From Ilex aquifolium (lineage: Eukaryota > Streptophyta > Magnoliopsida > Aquifoliales > Aquifoliaceae): 64,000 nucleotides of DNA. Below are positions 11,445 through 22,673 of the stretch, piece after piece. Below the pieces are notes generated by a model. That model was not told the DNA's origin, did no database searches, and saw only the letters and a program-made list of their open reading frames with translations. A program made the position numbers and the translations under genes. Every line of letters begins with the position of its first letter. Positions within the stretch are counted from its first letter, which is position 1. The stretch lies in contig OX637394.1 in NCBI GenBank assembly GCA_951799425.1, positions 9,063,501 through 9,127,500 on the forward strand, in the 5' to 3' direction.

Positions 11445-12837
11445 GTCAACTATAAAGAATGCTGTTGTCACTGCTCCGGCATCCTTTAACGATTCTCAAC
11501 GCCAGGCTACGAAAGATGCCGGTGTTATTTCTGGTCTCAATGTAATGCGTATTATAAATGAGCCAACAGCTGCTGCTATTGCTTATGGTCTTGACAAGAA
11601 AGCCACCAGTGTTGGTGAGAAGAATGTGCTTATCTTTGATCTCGGTGGTGGTACTTTTGATGTGTCCCTCCTCACCATTGAAGAGGGTATTTTTGAGGTG
11701 AAATCCACTGCTGGAGATACTCATCTCGGACGTGAGGATTTTGATAACAGAATGGTGAATCACTTTGTTCAAGAGTTCAAGAGAAAGCATAAAAAAGACA
11801 TAAGCGGTAACCCCAGAGCACTTAGGAGATTGAGAACCTCTTGTGAGAGGGCAAAGAGGACTCTCTCATCCACAGCTCAGACCACCATTGAAATTGATTC
11901 TTTATTTGAGGGTATAGACTTTTACTCCACCATCACCCGTGCCAGATTTGAAGAGCTGAATATGGATCTCTTCAGGAAGTGTATGGAACCTGTTGAGAAA
12001 TGTTTGACGGGTGCTAAGATGGACAAAAGCAATGTTCACGATGTTGTTCTTGTTGGGGGGTCTACTAGAATTCCCAAGGTGCAGCAGTTATTGCAAGACT
12101 TCTTTAACGGGAAGGAGCTATGCAAGAGCATCAACCCCAATGAGGCAGTTGCCTATGGTGCTGCTGTACAAGCTGCCATTTTGAGTGGTGAGGGCAGTGA
12201 GAAGGTTCAAGACTTGCTGCTTCTGGATGTCACTCCTCTCTCCCTTGGGCTAGAAACTGCTGGAGGTGTCATGACTGTCTTAATCCCGAGAAACTCCACC
12301 ATTCCCGCCAAGAAAGAGAGAGTATTCTCCACATGCTCAGATAATCAACCTAGTGTATTTATTCAAGTGTACGAGGGTGAGAGAACAAGAACCAGAGACA
12401 ACAACTTGTTGGGTAGATTTGAGCTTTCTGGCATTCCTCCAGCTCCCACGGGCATGCCTAAGATCACGGTTTGCTTTGATATTGATGCTAATGGTATTTT
12501 AAATGTTTCTGCCGAGGATAAGACCACCGGACAGAAGAACAAGATCACAATCACGAATGACGAGGGTAGGCTATCCAAGGAGGAAATTGAGAAGATGGTG
12601 CAGGAAGCAAAGAAGTACAAGGCAGAGGTTGAGGAACACAAGAAGAAGGTGGAGGCTAAGAATGCACTGGAGAACTATGCCTATAATATGAGGAACACAG
12701 TGAAGAAGGTTGAGGATGCTATTGATCAGGCCATTTCATGGCTTGATAGCAACCAGCTTGCGGAAGCTGACGAGTTTGAGGATAAGATGAAAGAGCTTGA
12801 GAGCATCTGTAACCCTATCATTGCAAAGATGTACTAA
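7876..12837 (+). CDS. Cytosolic HSP70 (Hsc70 type), truncated before its EEVD tail
   Basis: Exon 1 is 7876-8089 and exon 2 is 11240-12837, joined across an Asp codon at a GT-AG intron in the place usual for plant HSP70 genes. Together they encode 603 residues of an ATP-dependent chaperone. Visible signatures are IDLGTTYS (about 11-18), [10 protein letters not shown] (about 205-214), [13 protein letters not shown], and the substrate-binding beta domain. The start [15 protein letters not shown] has no organelle targeting peptide, which points to the cytosol. Oddities: the usual GGEDFD motif reads GREDFD (Arg236), PAYF reads PASF, and about 14 residues of the lid (between NTVK and KVEDAID) are missing. 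The frame ends AKMY-stop at the target duplication of a MITE, so the TPR-cochaperone-binding EEVD end is cut off and lies at 13646-13738. It could still make a tail-less chaperone, or be a young pseudogene. Confidence 0.9.
8090..11239 (+). other. HSP70 intron 1 (3.15 kb)
   Basis: Donor GTGACC follows CACCGTCTTCG, and acceptor CTGCCAG precedes ATGCAAAACG. The spliced codons read [14 protein letters not shown], as in other plant HSP70 proteins. Almost half of the intron is the solo LTR at 9008-10507. Confidence 0.9.
9008..10507. mobile_element. Solo LTR (1500 bp) in HSP70 intron, family A
   Basis: Begins TGTAACACCCCGATTTC and ends CGAGCCGTCACA, flanked on both sides by the 5-bp duplication CAGGG (9003-9007 and 10508-10512). 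No internal coding part remains. A second copy of the same family lies at 51200-52888. The ends TG...CA and the 5-bp duplication mark it as an LTR fossil left by recombination between two LTRs. Identical flanks suggest fairly recent insertion. Confidence 0.85.
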
Positions 12838-13642
12838 GAGTAACTCCAACCATACTCAACAGCATATCTAGTCAAAATATATTTAAATATTGTATTCTCT
12901 ATTTTAACTAGTCACTTTTATAAATTCACTCTAATCACGCTCTCTATTTTAGTTGATTACTTCAACTAACTTTAACTAATTTTCAATAATATAATTTAAA
13001 AATTCAACTCAAAGTATGTATAATCATCAACCCAACCAAAATCATACCATAATAATAATTCTAATCAAACTTTAAATAATACAATTTAATGGCAATTTAA
13101 CACCAATCCACTTTAAATAACAAAAATCAATTGCACAATACGTCTCATAAATCTAAGATTTTTTCAAATACTTACATTAATATTTCATAGGGTCTAAATG
13201 TAAATATTCTACATAAAACTAAGGGAGTTTTTAAAATTTTGGAGGGGTTTCAGAATTTGGCCCCGAGGGGGGGGGGGGGGGGGGGGGGGGGTTTAGAATT
13301 TGTTTGGGAGGGTTTCAGCAGTAGTAGCCCAAGGTGACGAGCAATCCATATTCAAAGCAGCAAAGAAGCAAGAGAAGGGGGAGATCAGAGGAAACTCCTA
13401 AATTTCTTCGCAAGGATCAGCAGGAAGGATCAAGGCAGTAACCGATGAGCAAGAGGAGGAGGAGATGAATACCTGGTTCACAGTAGATCTGGCGAGCAAA
13501 TTTCTCCTCTCCAGATCTAGCGAGCAATTTGGCTTCCTAAATTTTGGCGAGGTAGATAGCTAGGGCGTTGGAGTTGAATTTTTGAAGATTGCTCACCAAA
13601 ACAGCTAAAAAGAAGGACTAACGAGGGGCGTTGGAGATGCTC
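12838..13642. mobile_element. PIF/Harbinger MITE (805 bp) inserted in the HSP70 coding end
   Basis: Flanked by the 3-bp duplication TAA (12835-12837 and 13643-13645), as usual for PIF/Harbinger (TWA targets). The right end GTTGGAGATGCTC is the inverted form of the family end GAGCATCTCCAAC; the left end is slightly altered (GAGTAACTCCAAC). The subterminal sequence closely resembles the transposase-bearing element at 53127-56570, including CTTCAACTAACTTTAACTAA and AGATAGCTAG blocks. It carries a 25-base G run at 13267-13291. There is no open transposase, so it is non-autonomous. Confidence 0.85.
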
Positions 13643-13738
13643 TAAGGTGCTGGGCCTGACATGGGTGGCGCGATGGATGATGATGCTCCTTCAGCTGGTG
13701 CAAGTGGTGCTGGCCCCAAGATTGAGGAGGTCGACTAA
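13643..13738 (+). pseudogene. Orphaned C-terminal tail of HSP70 (GAGP...EEVD)
   Basis: After the right copy of the TAA duplication, 30 codons read [18 protein letters not shown] followed by a short Gly/Ala/Ser stretch and GPKIEEVD-stop. This is the usual end of cytosolic plant HSP70. It is in line with the gene upstream if the 805-bp MITE and one TAA are ignored. In the intact protein EEVD binds TPR co-chaperones such as HOP and CHIP. Here it can no longer be joined to the chaperone by normal translation. Confidence 0.9.
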
Positions 13739-13990
13739 GGGAGTGGTTTCTATTGGCATTATTATTTCGTTCAGGTTCCCCCTGCTATAGTTTGATTGGA
13801 TCCTGTAGATCAAATCCTGATGGCACATTTAAGTCTGGTGCCATTGTTTTGATTTTTTATGCTCCTTTTATGTTTTTGTTATGCTGTTTATTGTTGTTCT
13901 CAGACCTATTTGATAATTAAAATTGGGCCACTGTCCCTATCTTATATATCTGCTGACATTAACTTTCTGAGTTGTGTTCCTATCCAGCAT
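13739..13990 (+). other. Former HSP70 3' UTR
   Basis: T-rich sequence after the orphaned EEVD stop, resembling a plant 3' UTR, with AATTAAAATT-type polyadenylation-like words near 13915. The exact end cannot be seen. Confidence 0.4.
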
Positions 13991-14633
13991 TGGCATTGGC
14001 ATTGGCATGGGCATGGGCATGGGCAGGTTGGCACTGCATTTTCCGAGGGAGAACTAGAGTGGTTCCTTTACATTTGAATCTCTTTCAACATACCCTCTTT
14101 CAACACATAAATAGTCCCCACCCTATTCGCAATAAATCAAATACCAAGAAAGCAAAGAGAAAACCTATGGCAGTAGATCTAAATTGGATTTGTTATTGGG
14201 CCAGGGTTATGAGAGAGACTTCTGGATTACTTTTGATGGAGCAAGCTTGATCTTCTGAAAACTTTTGAGAAAAGAGGAAGTTTTCTGTTGCTGCCATGAC
14301 CAAAAAAAAATGCGAAAAAGTTATGTGCAACTTAGAACTGTAGTGCAAGAGGAGTCCTGGAGAAAAATGTTCCATCTGGGCAGAGCTGAAAATTTCAATG
14401 AAAAAATTCTGGTGCTCACCCCAAGAGTTCAATAAAGAAAAAAACATACCGCAATCTGTTGAGGGAAAGCGAAGTCTGTTCATCGATTATTTTGAAATTG
14501 CTCCCATAAATAAGACGAGACAAGACTCCTTCCCTAATTAGCTTGAAAATTGCCCCAAACAAGCTGCCTCGTTGAACCATGAAAGTAGGCTTAAAAATGG
14601 TACATGAGCCAAACAACTCAATCTATAAACAAA

Positions 14634-15000
14634 CTACTTTCTTCCCCTGTTAAGCCTCTGCAGATGATAATTAATGCTTCCCCAAGGCTTCCGACTTTTG
14701 CTAGTCTGCAAAGGGTAATAGCAATGGTAATTTAAAATGCAAATAATTTCCAGTTTCAAAGTAAGAGTAACAGTTAACAATAGAAACAAAAAACACAGGA
14801 TTTAATGCAAGAACATCAATGATCTTCACCTGAGCATCCGTGCAGGCACTCAAAAGTTCTTTTTGCCGAACACATTTCTCATCATTGTTGTGGTTAAGAG
14901 CTAAACAATTAAGGAAATTTACCGTTTCCTTCATGCAGGGTTTACTAAGACTACCGAATTTCTTTGGGTTTATATGGAGACTACCAGCTTTCCGACCCAT
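14634..15000 (-). CDS. Mitochondrial small ribosomal subunit protein mS37-like (MRP10/CHCHD1 family)
   Basis: Two coding exons on the minus strand: 14830-15000 (57 codons, ATG at 15000) and 14634-14705 (23 codons plus TAG), joined by a short GT-AG intron of 124 bp (donor CAG|GTGAAG, acceptor TTTGCAG). The 80-residue product starts MGRKAGSLHINPKKFGSL and has twin CX9C motifs, C-MKETVNFLN-C and C-VRQKELLSA-C, the CHCH fold signature of proteins oxidised in the mitochondrial intermembrane space. It ends in a basic tail SRKPWGSINYHLQRLNRGRK. The length and tail fit the plant mS37/MRP10 family, a component of the mitochondrial ribosome small subunit. It is convergent with HSP70. Confidence 0.85.
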
Positions 15001-18000
15001 TCTTTCCTAGTTCAAACTACAAATGTAAAAGCAATAAATTGTTAAGAACAACAGCAGCAATGATAGAACATTAGCACCCTATGGACATCAGGAGAAATGA
15101 ATCCATATATCAAAGGTATACAAAGAACAATAATATACATAACACTGATAGCATGTACCCAATCCCCAAGTCCCATCCTATAATTTTAACTCACCACACA
15201 TGCAAGGAAGCAACAGTTGCAGAGTACTTTTAATTTTGTCAAATGTTAAGGCTTGAACTTTGTTTTATTTTTTTATTTTTGCTCCTCTGATATGTCAATG
15301 ATACACAATGAGAAGCAAACTAACCTCAAGATGCAAATTCATTTTCATCATCTCTTTTAGTTGGCCAAAAAAATTGTAAGATATCCTTCCAGTTAGAATA
15401 GATGGGTTCATTTTTTTGTGTTGGGGGTAGGGGGAAGAAGTGTACAAGGATAGAATTGACGTAGCATAAGAGAAACTTTTCCATTTGGAGATGCGCTTCT
15501 AGGTACTGATTTTTCAAGAAGAAATCCAATTTCTGTAGCACGAAAGTCAGAAGGTAGTACTTCCAATTCATATTTCTTATCAAAAAAAAAAAAAATTAAA
15601 GAAAGAGAAAGTATCTATTTTATTTTAGATATATATGCGTGTCGAAGTGCTAACACTATTTCAAGCCTCTAACTAATTTCACTGGAGAAGTTCAAGGTCT
15701 AGAGTTAAACGAAATTATACACAACTCAGGCCTTAGAAAATTACCACTAGGCTTAATAGCCAAGGCTATGGTCTTGGCTGTCAAGGCAAGGACAAAAGGA
15801 ATTCCTGTTAATCTTATTGAGCTAAAGTAGTCAAGTTCATTACCCAATTTAATCCTCATTGGCTGGAGTGGATCAAGTGAAGATATAGATGGTGCAAGTA
15901 AGTGCAAATGTCAATCCACCATTTGATTATGATTTTCTGGATATAGTGACATACATGCAAGACGGGCTAAATGAGGGATTAATATAAACAGATGCTGTTC
16001 TATCTGATTTGAGGTTAATATAACATAGTGCATGAAATATAAGATGGACAACAAAATACAGACGGTAAATGAAGGTAGCAATCTGCCTACATTTAAGAGA
16101 AGCAAAGCATATGAAGCGCAAACACACACACACCCAAAATCATCTCTACTTTGAACAACAGCAGAGGCAATTGTACGTCTTAGAGGGGAGAGTACTTTTT
16201 GTTGTACTAACAGATGCTTAAGAAGAACCACACAGGACCTCATTTGGTACTAACACCAGAAACAATATAGTGACTGTAACAAATTTTCCCTTTTTATGTA
16301 AAACACCAAAAAATTAGATCAATTATTCACTTAAAGTAATACCTTGTAATTTTCTATTCGCAAAATAATACCATGGTCTGATTATTGAATGCATCCACCT
16401 TTACAAGTTCAAATATATCAACCCACCACATCCCTAAGCATATCCTACCTTGACATTAGCCTAAAGCAATTGAAGATATGTATTAACTGAAACATAGGGC
16501 AGATTTGTCATCCACGTGTAACAGCAAACTAAGCCATACTGTCCTATTGGAGCCGGCGAAGAGGTTAATTGAAATATGTTAGCAGGTCGGTTGACCAGAA
16601 ATATTCTTAGATGGAAGTACCCCACCTTCACAATATGATATAAGGCAGATGATTATGGTTGCTGACATTGCAAGCTACACAAACTCCAAGTAAATCATGC
16701 AGTGCATTACTATCAAACGGGACAATCCATGAATCGAAACGAAAGACTTGTATGATATGTTCAAATGACCAGCAGGGAAGGTGCCTCGTACTTTTTTGGC
16801 ATATCTGCCACTTTAATTATTGGACAATGGGTGAGAAAATGACTAGGAATCTTTTTTAGCTCCTAATGATGAATGTACTCGCTCTTCGTCCTATGAAATG
16901 GGAGTTTAGCTACTGTTCTCGAGGAAATGTGATGATAGGAGTAGAATGAAAAATTGATGCCTCTTATAGTGTACAAGAATTCCTATCCACCACTTAGCTT
17001 GATAAATGGCTTCTATGAACTCCTACACAACTAGGAGCCTGTTTGTTGAATAACAAAGATAAGATGTCCTAAGCACTATTGTTGGTAGAATTGAATGGAT
17101 CTTCATGAACCATTTCATGAATTTTAGCTAAGCCACCAATCAGAACAAACTTTTTTCAAGCTATAAACAATACCCATATATGAATTTTAGTAATTTAGTT
17201 AAGCGAGTAAAGCATTATGGGTAACCTCAAAAAACCATATGTATATGAAAGGAATCACTTTGAATTAGATTTTGCAATAATTTTCCAAACAGAAAATTGG
17301 ATGCAAATTTACCAATACAACAGAAATGCATCATAATTCCAACATTCTGACAAGTTAAATAACATACCTTCCACACACTTATAATTCTCCGCTAATGGAC
17401 ACTGCCGGAAACCAAAAGATTCAGTCTCGACCTAAAAATTGGAAAATGACAAAACAAATCATCCAAAATACAACCCAAATCAACATTCTATTTAGATTGG
17501 GTGTGAAAAAGCAGATTTCTCTTTAAGGGTGAACTAAACTGCATGAATACATATACAAAGTTACATATAAACCGATTGTTAAATCAATTTTTTGTTACTT
17601 TCCTGAAAATCAATTGTTTCTCCAACAAACGAATTCGTGAGAGAATTTGAAAAGGTATAAATTAATTATAATGCAGCTGGAAACACCTAAAAATTCAAAC
17701 CATAAACCGCCTACAATAATTTACCCAAAAAACAACCTAGTGAAAATTGATTTTTAAATTTATTTACACAAAAAATAGAAAACCGATTTCTGAAGACAAG
17801 GGGCCAAACAGAGCCCTCGAACTAACCAATGATCGATCCAACCATCCAAACCAAATTCATAAGAGTATAAAACCGTTTCAAACAGTGTAAAAATGCAACT
17901 CTCTCCATCTCTCTCTCTCTCTCTCTCAACCTAAATTTCACTCCTCCCGACTCCAAATTCGAAGAGTTTGTGTGAGTAGAGAGAGAGAGAGAGATGCATA

Positions 18001-18090
18001 CCTACGAGAGATTGAGATCGAACTTACAGAGCAATGGCTTGACAGTGACAAAAGAGGTTGCCAAACAAGACCTAACCGGCTAAACCGGCG
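15001..18090 (-). other. 5' leader of mS37 gene with a roughly 3-kb UTR intron
   Basis: An acceptor-like TTTGTAG lies just above the start codon (near 15022). Plausible donors occur at 18001 (GTAG|GTATGC) or 18027 (CTCT|GTAAGT) in a GA/CT-rich leader. Between them the sequence is mostly AT-rich without a convincing gene. This is inference from splice signals; no transcript data are available to me. Confidence 0.5.
17368..17431 (-). other. Candidate 64-bp exon inside the mS37 leader intron
   Basis: On the minus strand it is bounded by acceptor ATTTTTAG and donor GAAG|GTATG. It stays open in one frame (VETESFGFRQCPLAENYKC). I do not recognise the peptide. It may be an alternative leader exon, a leftover exon of another gene, or chance. 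Confidence 0.35.
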
Positions 18091-18414
18091 TTCTCATATC
18101 CATCAGAAATGGGCCTGATATCCATGGGTAGATCAACGTGAAGCAACAGGAACAAGTGATGAGTATTTGGACCTTGGGTCCAAACTCCATCTAACCTATC
18201 CATTGCCATTGAGGCCCAAAGAATCAATCCGGCGCCTCAACGTTTCACTTTCTTTTTTTCTTTTGAACAGAATGTTTGATTTCATTTCCATTCCTCTTGG
18301 AGGTGGAGTTTGAATCCTCTGAAGCTGTATCCAATTTTGTTAAATGACATTCGACCCAATATTGCCGCACAATGAGACCTATTGTCATGTTTCTTTTTAT
18401 TTTTTGTTAAATGA

Positions 18415-18640
18415 TCAGGGATGTTCGGATCAACTTACACGTACCTCAACTAATCTCTTCTTCAATTCAGTCAAAAGCATGTCATCCACGTCAGGACTAG
18501 AATATTTATAAGGGATAAATCCCTCATGGTCTGACCTTAAAAAGTTGTCAATATTCGAATTCAGAACATCTGAGTTCACAATTCATCTCTATTATCACTT
18601 GAACTACCATTTGAAGTTCTATTGTCATGTCTCAAAGCCA
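18415..18640. repeat. Interspersed repeat, family R1, copy 1
   Basis: Shares GTCATCCAC, ATTYRTAAGGGATAAATCCCT, GTCTGACC and TTGTCAA-ATTC blocks, in the same order, with 23060-23270. Both copies are about 210 bp. No ends or duplications could be fixed. The family is unknown, possibly SINE-derived. Confidence 0.55.
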
Positions 18641-18816
18641 CGTGAATTACACACCTAATGTTTGTTAGCGTCATACTCTAATCAAAATATTTTTCATCGT
18701 CGATCAATCGTTGAACCAACAAAAAAAATAAAAAGAAAACACGCGTTCGTAAAGTTGAAACTTAGCATCACAAGAAAGTGGTCTTCAGACTAGAGTTGAC
18801 ATAGGAAAAAAAAAAA

Positions 18817-18847
18817 GGGGGGGGGGGGGGGGGGGGGGTTGGGGGGG
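18817..18847. repeat. Poly-G tract (22 G, then TTGGGGGGG)
   Basis: A run of A is followed directly by 22 G (18817-18838). Such tracts are hard to sequence and its length may be uncertain. Confidence 0.9.
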
Positions 18848-19512
18848 CAAAAGGTACAGAATGTGGTGGAAATTAGTGGCTCTTTCTTGACATTTCTTAT
18901 GAAAATTTTGTTTCCAAACTATTCTTTCTAGCACACAAACATGCTAGTACACCAGGTTTGTCAAGAACCCATCCCTCCTCTGTGGCTAATTTTTCAACAA
19001 AGCAAGCTGGCTGGTCTCATTTCTCCAAAAGATTGGTTAACCTCATTTAAACTATATTCCAGCCCACTCCCAACTGGCAAACAATATAGACCTCTTTTTT
19101 CCTTCACATTTTTCTATACTAATACACCAAGATTGCAGGTGCTTTCACATTCAAACAATCAGATAGTATCATTCTTCATGATTCACTCCAATGGTTCCTT
19201 GGATTTTACCACATTATAAGATACAAAGACTGGATTATCATTCGCCTTGATTGACTCTCTCTCAAGTTGGCAGGCTGTAAAACATATATAAAGTCTCTAC
19301 CTTTGGGTGTCTTCAACATAAAAATATGACAGAAATGGACCCTACTGTCTTTTTTATCCTACCAATAACTTTTTTGTCACATTAGTGATTAGGATATAAA
19401 GTTTAAATCTGCGTGATTACATACATAACTTAAACTTAAAATTTTGAGATATTAATAGTTAAAATCTTTTCATACATATTCCCGACCATTATATAGACAT
19501 ATATCATACAAT
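18848..19512. other. Intergenic stretch, no gene supported
   Basis: Contains a 92-codon open frame (18941-19219) whose product resembles nothing I know and has no splice or promoter context. Confidence 0.4.
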
Positions 19513-20406
19513 TATGGTCCGTTTAATAGGGTGGATAGAAAAATGAAAGATAGAAAATAAGAGTGATACACTTTCTATCTTTCAGGGGAGGAATCTTTCT
19601 TTCTCTTCTTTGTTTTTGGTAAGAGGATGGAAAGTAGAAAATATTGGCTTTTTTGTGTTTGATAATATGGAAAAAGTTTTTATTTTTTATTTTTCATTTT
19701 TTATTAAAAAAATATAAATACTTATTTTACTATTATATTTATATATGAAATTAATGTATACATAATATGTAATTAATAAATATGATACATATGTATATGG
19801 TCATAACCCGTGCATGAATGCACGATAGAACATAAAATTTGAGTCTCCAAAAAATTAATCTCACTATATTAAATAATAATTTTTATTTCCTTCATTTATT
19901 TGATTACATCATTCAAAAATGTATTTTTACCCATTATTTTTCTTAAAAATATTGATAAATTTTTCTCAAAAAATATAATTCAATAAAAAAATTTCAACAT
20001 ATGTATACTATCATGTATGGTTAATGTCTGAAATAAAAATTATGTTAAACTACAAATTAAATATTAAATGATTAAACATGTGATAAAAATGAGTGATGTT
20101 ATGGTTTTGGGGGAAAAATGTATAGGGGATAAAATTCAACTTCATATGTGTTTTATTATATAGATTTCAAATGATATATAGACAAATAACATATATTTTA
20201 ACATACATAATTAATTTTTTATCCACTTTTCCTCCCAATTTTAGAGGGATTGATTTTGGTGAGTTGAAAAAAAAGTTAATTCATCCACTTTTCTATCCTT
20301 CCTATTTTCCTTCCTTACCAAAAATAATGTTTTATTCATTCCTCCAATTTTTCATCCTTCTAATTTTTCATCCTTTTATTTTTTTATCGTACCAAACGAA
20401 GCATTA
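19513..20406. mobile_element. hAT-like MITE, about 0.9 kb
   Basis: Ends TATGGTCCGTTTAATAG and GTACCAAACGAAGCATTA are imperfect inverted repeats of the common plant TAATGCTTCGTTTGGTAC type. The inner halves are C/T-rich and G/A-rich and complementary (for instance TCTATCTTTC with GAAAGATAGA). The flanking duplication is unclear. A second repeat (19805-20110) is nested inside. Confidence 0.5.
19805..20110. repeat. AT-rich interspersed repeat, family R2, copy 1
   Basis: Aligns by eye with 30535-30815: both contain TATATTAAATAAT, an ATTACAT block, TATACTAT and AAATAAAAATTAT(A/G)TTAA in the same order. It begins with ACCCGTGCATGAATGCACG, a short palindrome. Probably a non-autonomous transposon inserted into the hAT-like MITE. 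Confidence 0.5.
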
Positions 20407-21174
20407 GAGTATTTCGTGCTTAAGTGAGTAATTAAAATATTTGTTGTAATTAAAAGTAAGTATCATTAAAATATTTATTATGATTAAAAAGTTAAAGTAC
20501 AGACAGACATATTTACTATAATTAAAATGTAAGTCGTAAAATAATTCGTTAAATCTAAACAATATGAGTCGTTGTTGTATTTTAGAAAAACAGGAGACAC
20601 TCTTTTATTATATAGACACCACCAGAAAGCTCCATTCTAGAAAAAAGTTTTCGCATTAGCGTACAACTTTAGGGTTCAGCATGAGAGTTGGTCTGACTTT
20701 AGTGGGTCTCCTTCCCCCATGTGCTGTATTTGAAAATTTTCCCACTATCGAAGACAAATGACTAGCAATTAATGTTCAAAATCATCTTAATTCAAACGGT
20801 CCCAACAACTGCTAGAATTTGTCATAACCCAAAAAAATCTGTATTATCTTTGTGGGTTTTCAACAAATTCAAATATATTGTGCAATTGTTACTTGAGTTT
20901 TTGAAATTATCTTTTAAGCCTTTTAATTGATGTTGAAGATACTCTATAAAGTTAATCCCACAAAGTATGGCTTAGTTTTGCTTTCCACTCTTGGTTGATC
21001 ACCTTTTTTATTCAGTTTCTGTCCCCGCCCTCCCAAACACACAATTTTGCAAGATCAATCTTGTGTAATGGATTTAGATTCCCTTGAATGTATTTTAACT
21101 CAGTTTTTTCAATGGTAAATCAGACACATTTTGTGTTCAAGTAAGTTCAATTATATATTAGTAGATCTCCATAT

Positions 21175-21955
21175 ATATGATGGGAAGTGGGCAACTCGCC
21201 AATCACAAATCAACACGTGACATATTACAGTTAGTAGATGTGTCTCCCGAACTTCCATGGGCTGAGACCGTTTAACGGGGATCCCCTAGACTGAGTGAAT
21301 ATGACCAACAAGAGGACGAACATGTACACGGTTGATCCTGATGATTAATTGTCATTGGGAAGTGTGTCTCGTGTAGAGTGTTAATGTAACGTGCAATCAT
21401 TATTGTCACATCAACTCAGGACCTATGTCAAACTGTCGAAAAGATAAATGTATTGCCCTTACGGATTGAGAAGAACCCTCGGGGGTATCAAATTGAATGT
21501 TCGACGTGAATCCATAAATGCTCAGCGTTGGATTGCAAGTTTTACGTAGAACACTTAATGTTTGGGATGAACTGGTGTTTAAGGGGTAGGAAGCCATAAT
21601 TGTTCGGTTCCCCGAGCATTTATGTATAATTGTGTCTCATCGCTAGGCATTAATGAAGTATAACAGCAAGCACTTATTGCGCGACCAAATGACTCTAGGC
21701 TGCTAAGCCTAGGCTGTGAGTTCTTAAGTGGCTACCATGTTATCATATTTGAAAATATAAATACACCACTGAAACAAAGCACAGATACGCATGTTAAACT
21801 ACTCTTGCGCTGTACATCTATCCTCTCAATCTTGAGTATCGACTGACTTAAGTATTGCAGGGGATAAGCTAGGTACATCCCCCTTTTTGACTCCGTTTCT
21901 TGTTTCAAGAATTTCATTCAAACTCAGCTAGGGATCGCTATCGCAAACAATTGTA
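21175..21955 (+). mobile_element. Probable solo LTR remnant (Ty3/gypsy type)
   Basis: It has the make-up of a plant gypsy LTR. A TATA-like AAATATAAATACACC at about 21750 is followed by an R/U5-like block ending with GTATCGACTGACTTAAG and TTGCAGGGGATAAGC. No duplication could be matched at the ends, so the limits are approximate and the copy is old or trimmed. Confidence 0.45.
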
Positions 21956-22285
21956 AGAAATTACGTAGGCCCCATACAAGGTTTGAATCACCCCAACTAT
22001 TTTTTTTCTCAATTTTTTTCAATAGGAAATCACATGTTATAAAATCAAGTGAAATCCATTATACGTAAGTGAATTTTTCACTAGCACGCGGCAATTATCT
22101 AGTATCATAAAAAAATTAAGAAAAATATACCGAAAAGGATTTGTATCCTATATAAGTTTGTAATGTCAGGTTTGCTTCAATCTCTACCGAACTTGTAGAA
22201 ATTGCCAACCGAGTCTAGCAATGTTCAAAATGAGCTGGGTCCAAATCCTCATTTTTCCCAACAATAGGTTGTCATGACCTCATAA

Positions 22286-22673
22286 GAGCATCTCCAACAG
22301 ATGTTTCAAATGCCCAAAATATGTATAATTTAGCTAACCAAAGCCACTATTCATGCTCCAACAGATGCTCTTCATAATAGCTATAATGCATTTTTGCTAC
22401 AGTGATGCTCTAAATATAGAGCATCACTGTAGCAATATGTAAACATAAATATATATTATTTTCTCTCTCTTCCTCTCATTTCTTCCATTCTCTCTCTTTC
22501 TCCCTTTCACTATTCCCAAAAAATATAATACAAAAGGGATGATAAATAATATTTAAAAGGAGTAGTTAAAAATATAGAGAATCTGTTGGAGTGTGTATTA
22601 AAAAAGTGAGTAGCTAAAATAGAAAAAGTTGTTTTTTGGGTAGCTAAAATAGCTACTATTGTTGGAGATGCTC
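22286..22673. mobile_element. PIF/Harbinger MITE (388 bp) with internal hairpin
   Basis: Ends GAGCATCTCCAAC and GTTGGAGATGCTC are perfect inverted repeats, flanked by TAA duplications (22283-22285 and 22674-22676). The middle contains a perfect 19-bp stem hairpin with a 4-base loop at 22394-22435, itself containing the GAGCATC end motif. Same family ends as the elements at 12838 and 53127. Confidence 0.9.

Noticed and set aside
18941-19219. 92-codon plus-strand frame
   Set aside because: No similarity that I recognise, no promoter or splice context; it lies between repeats.
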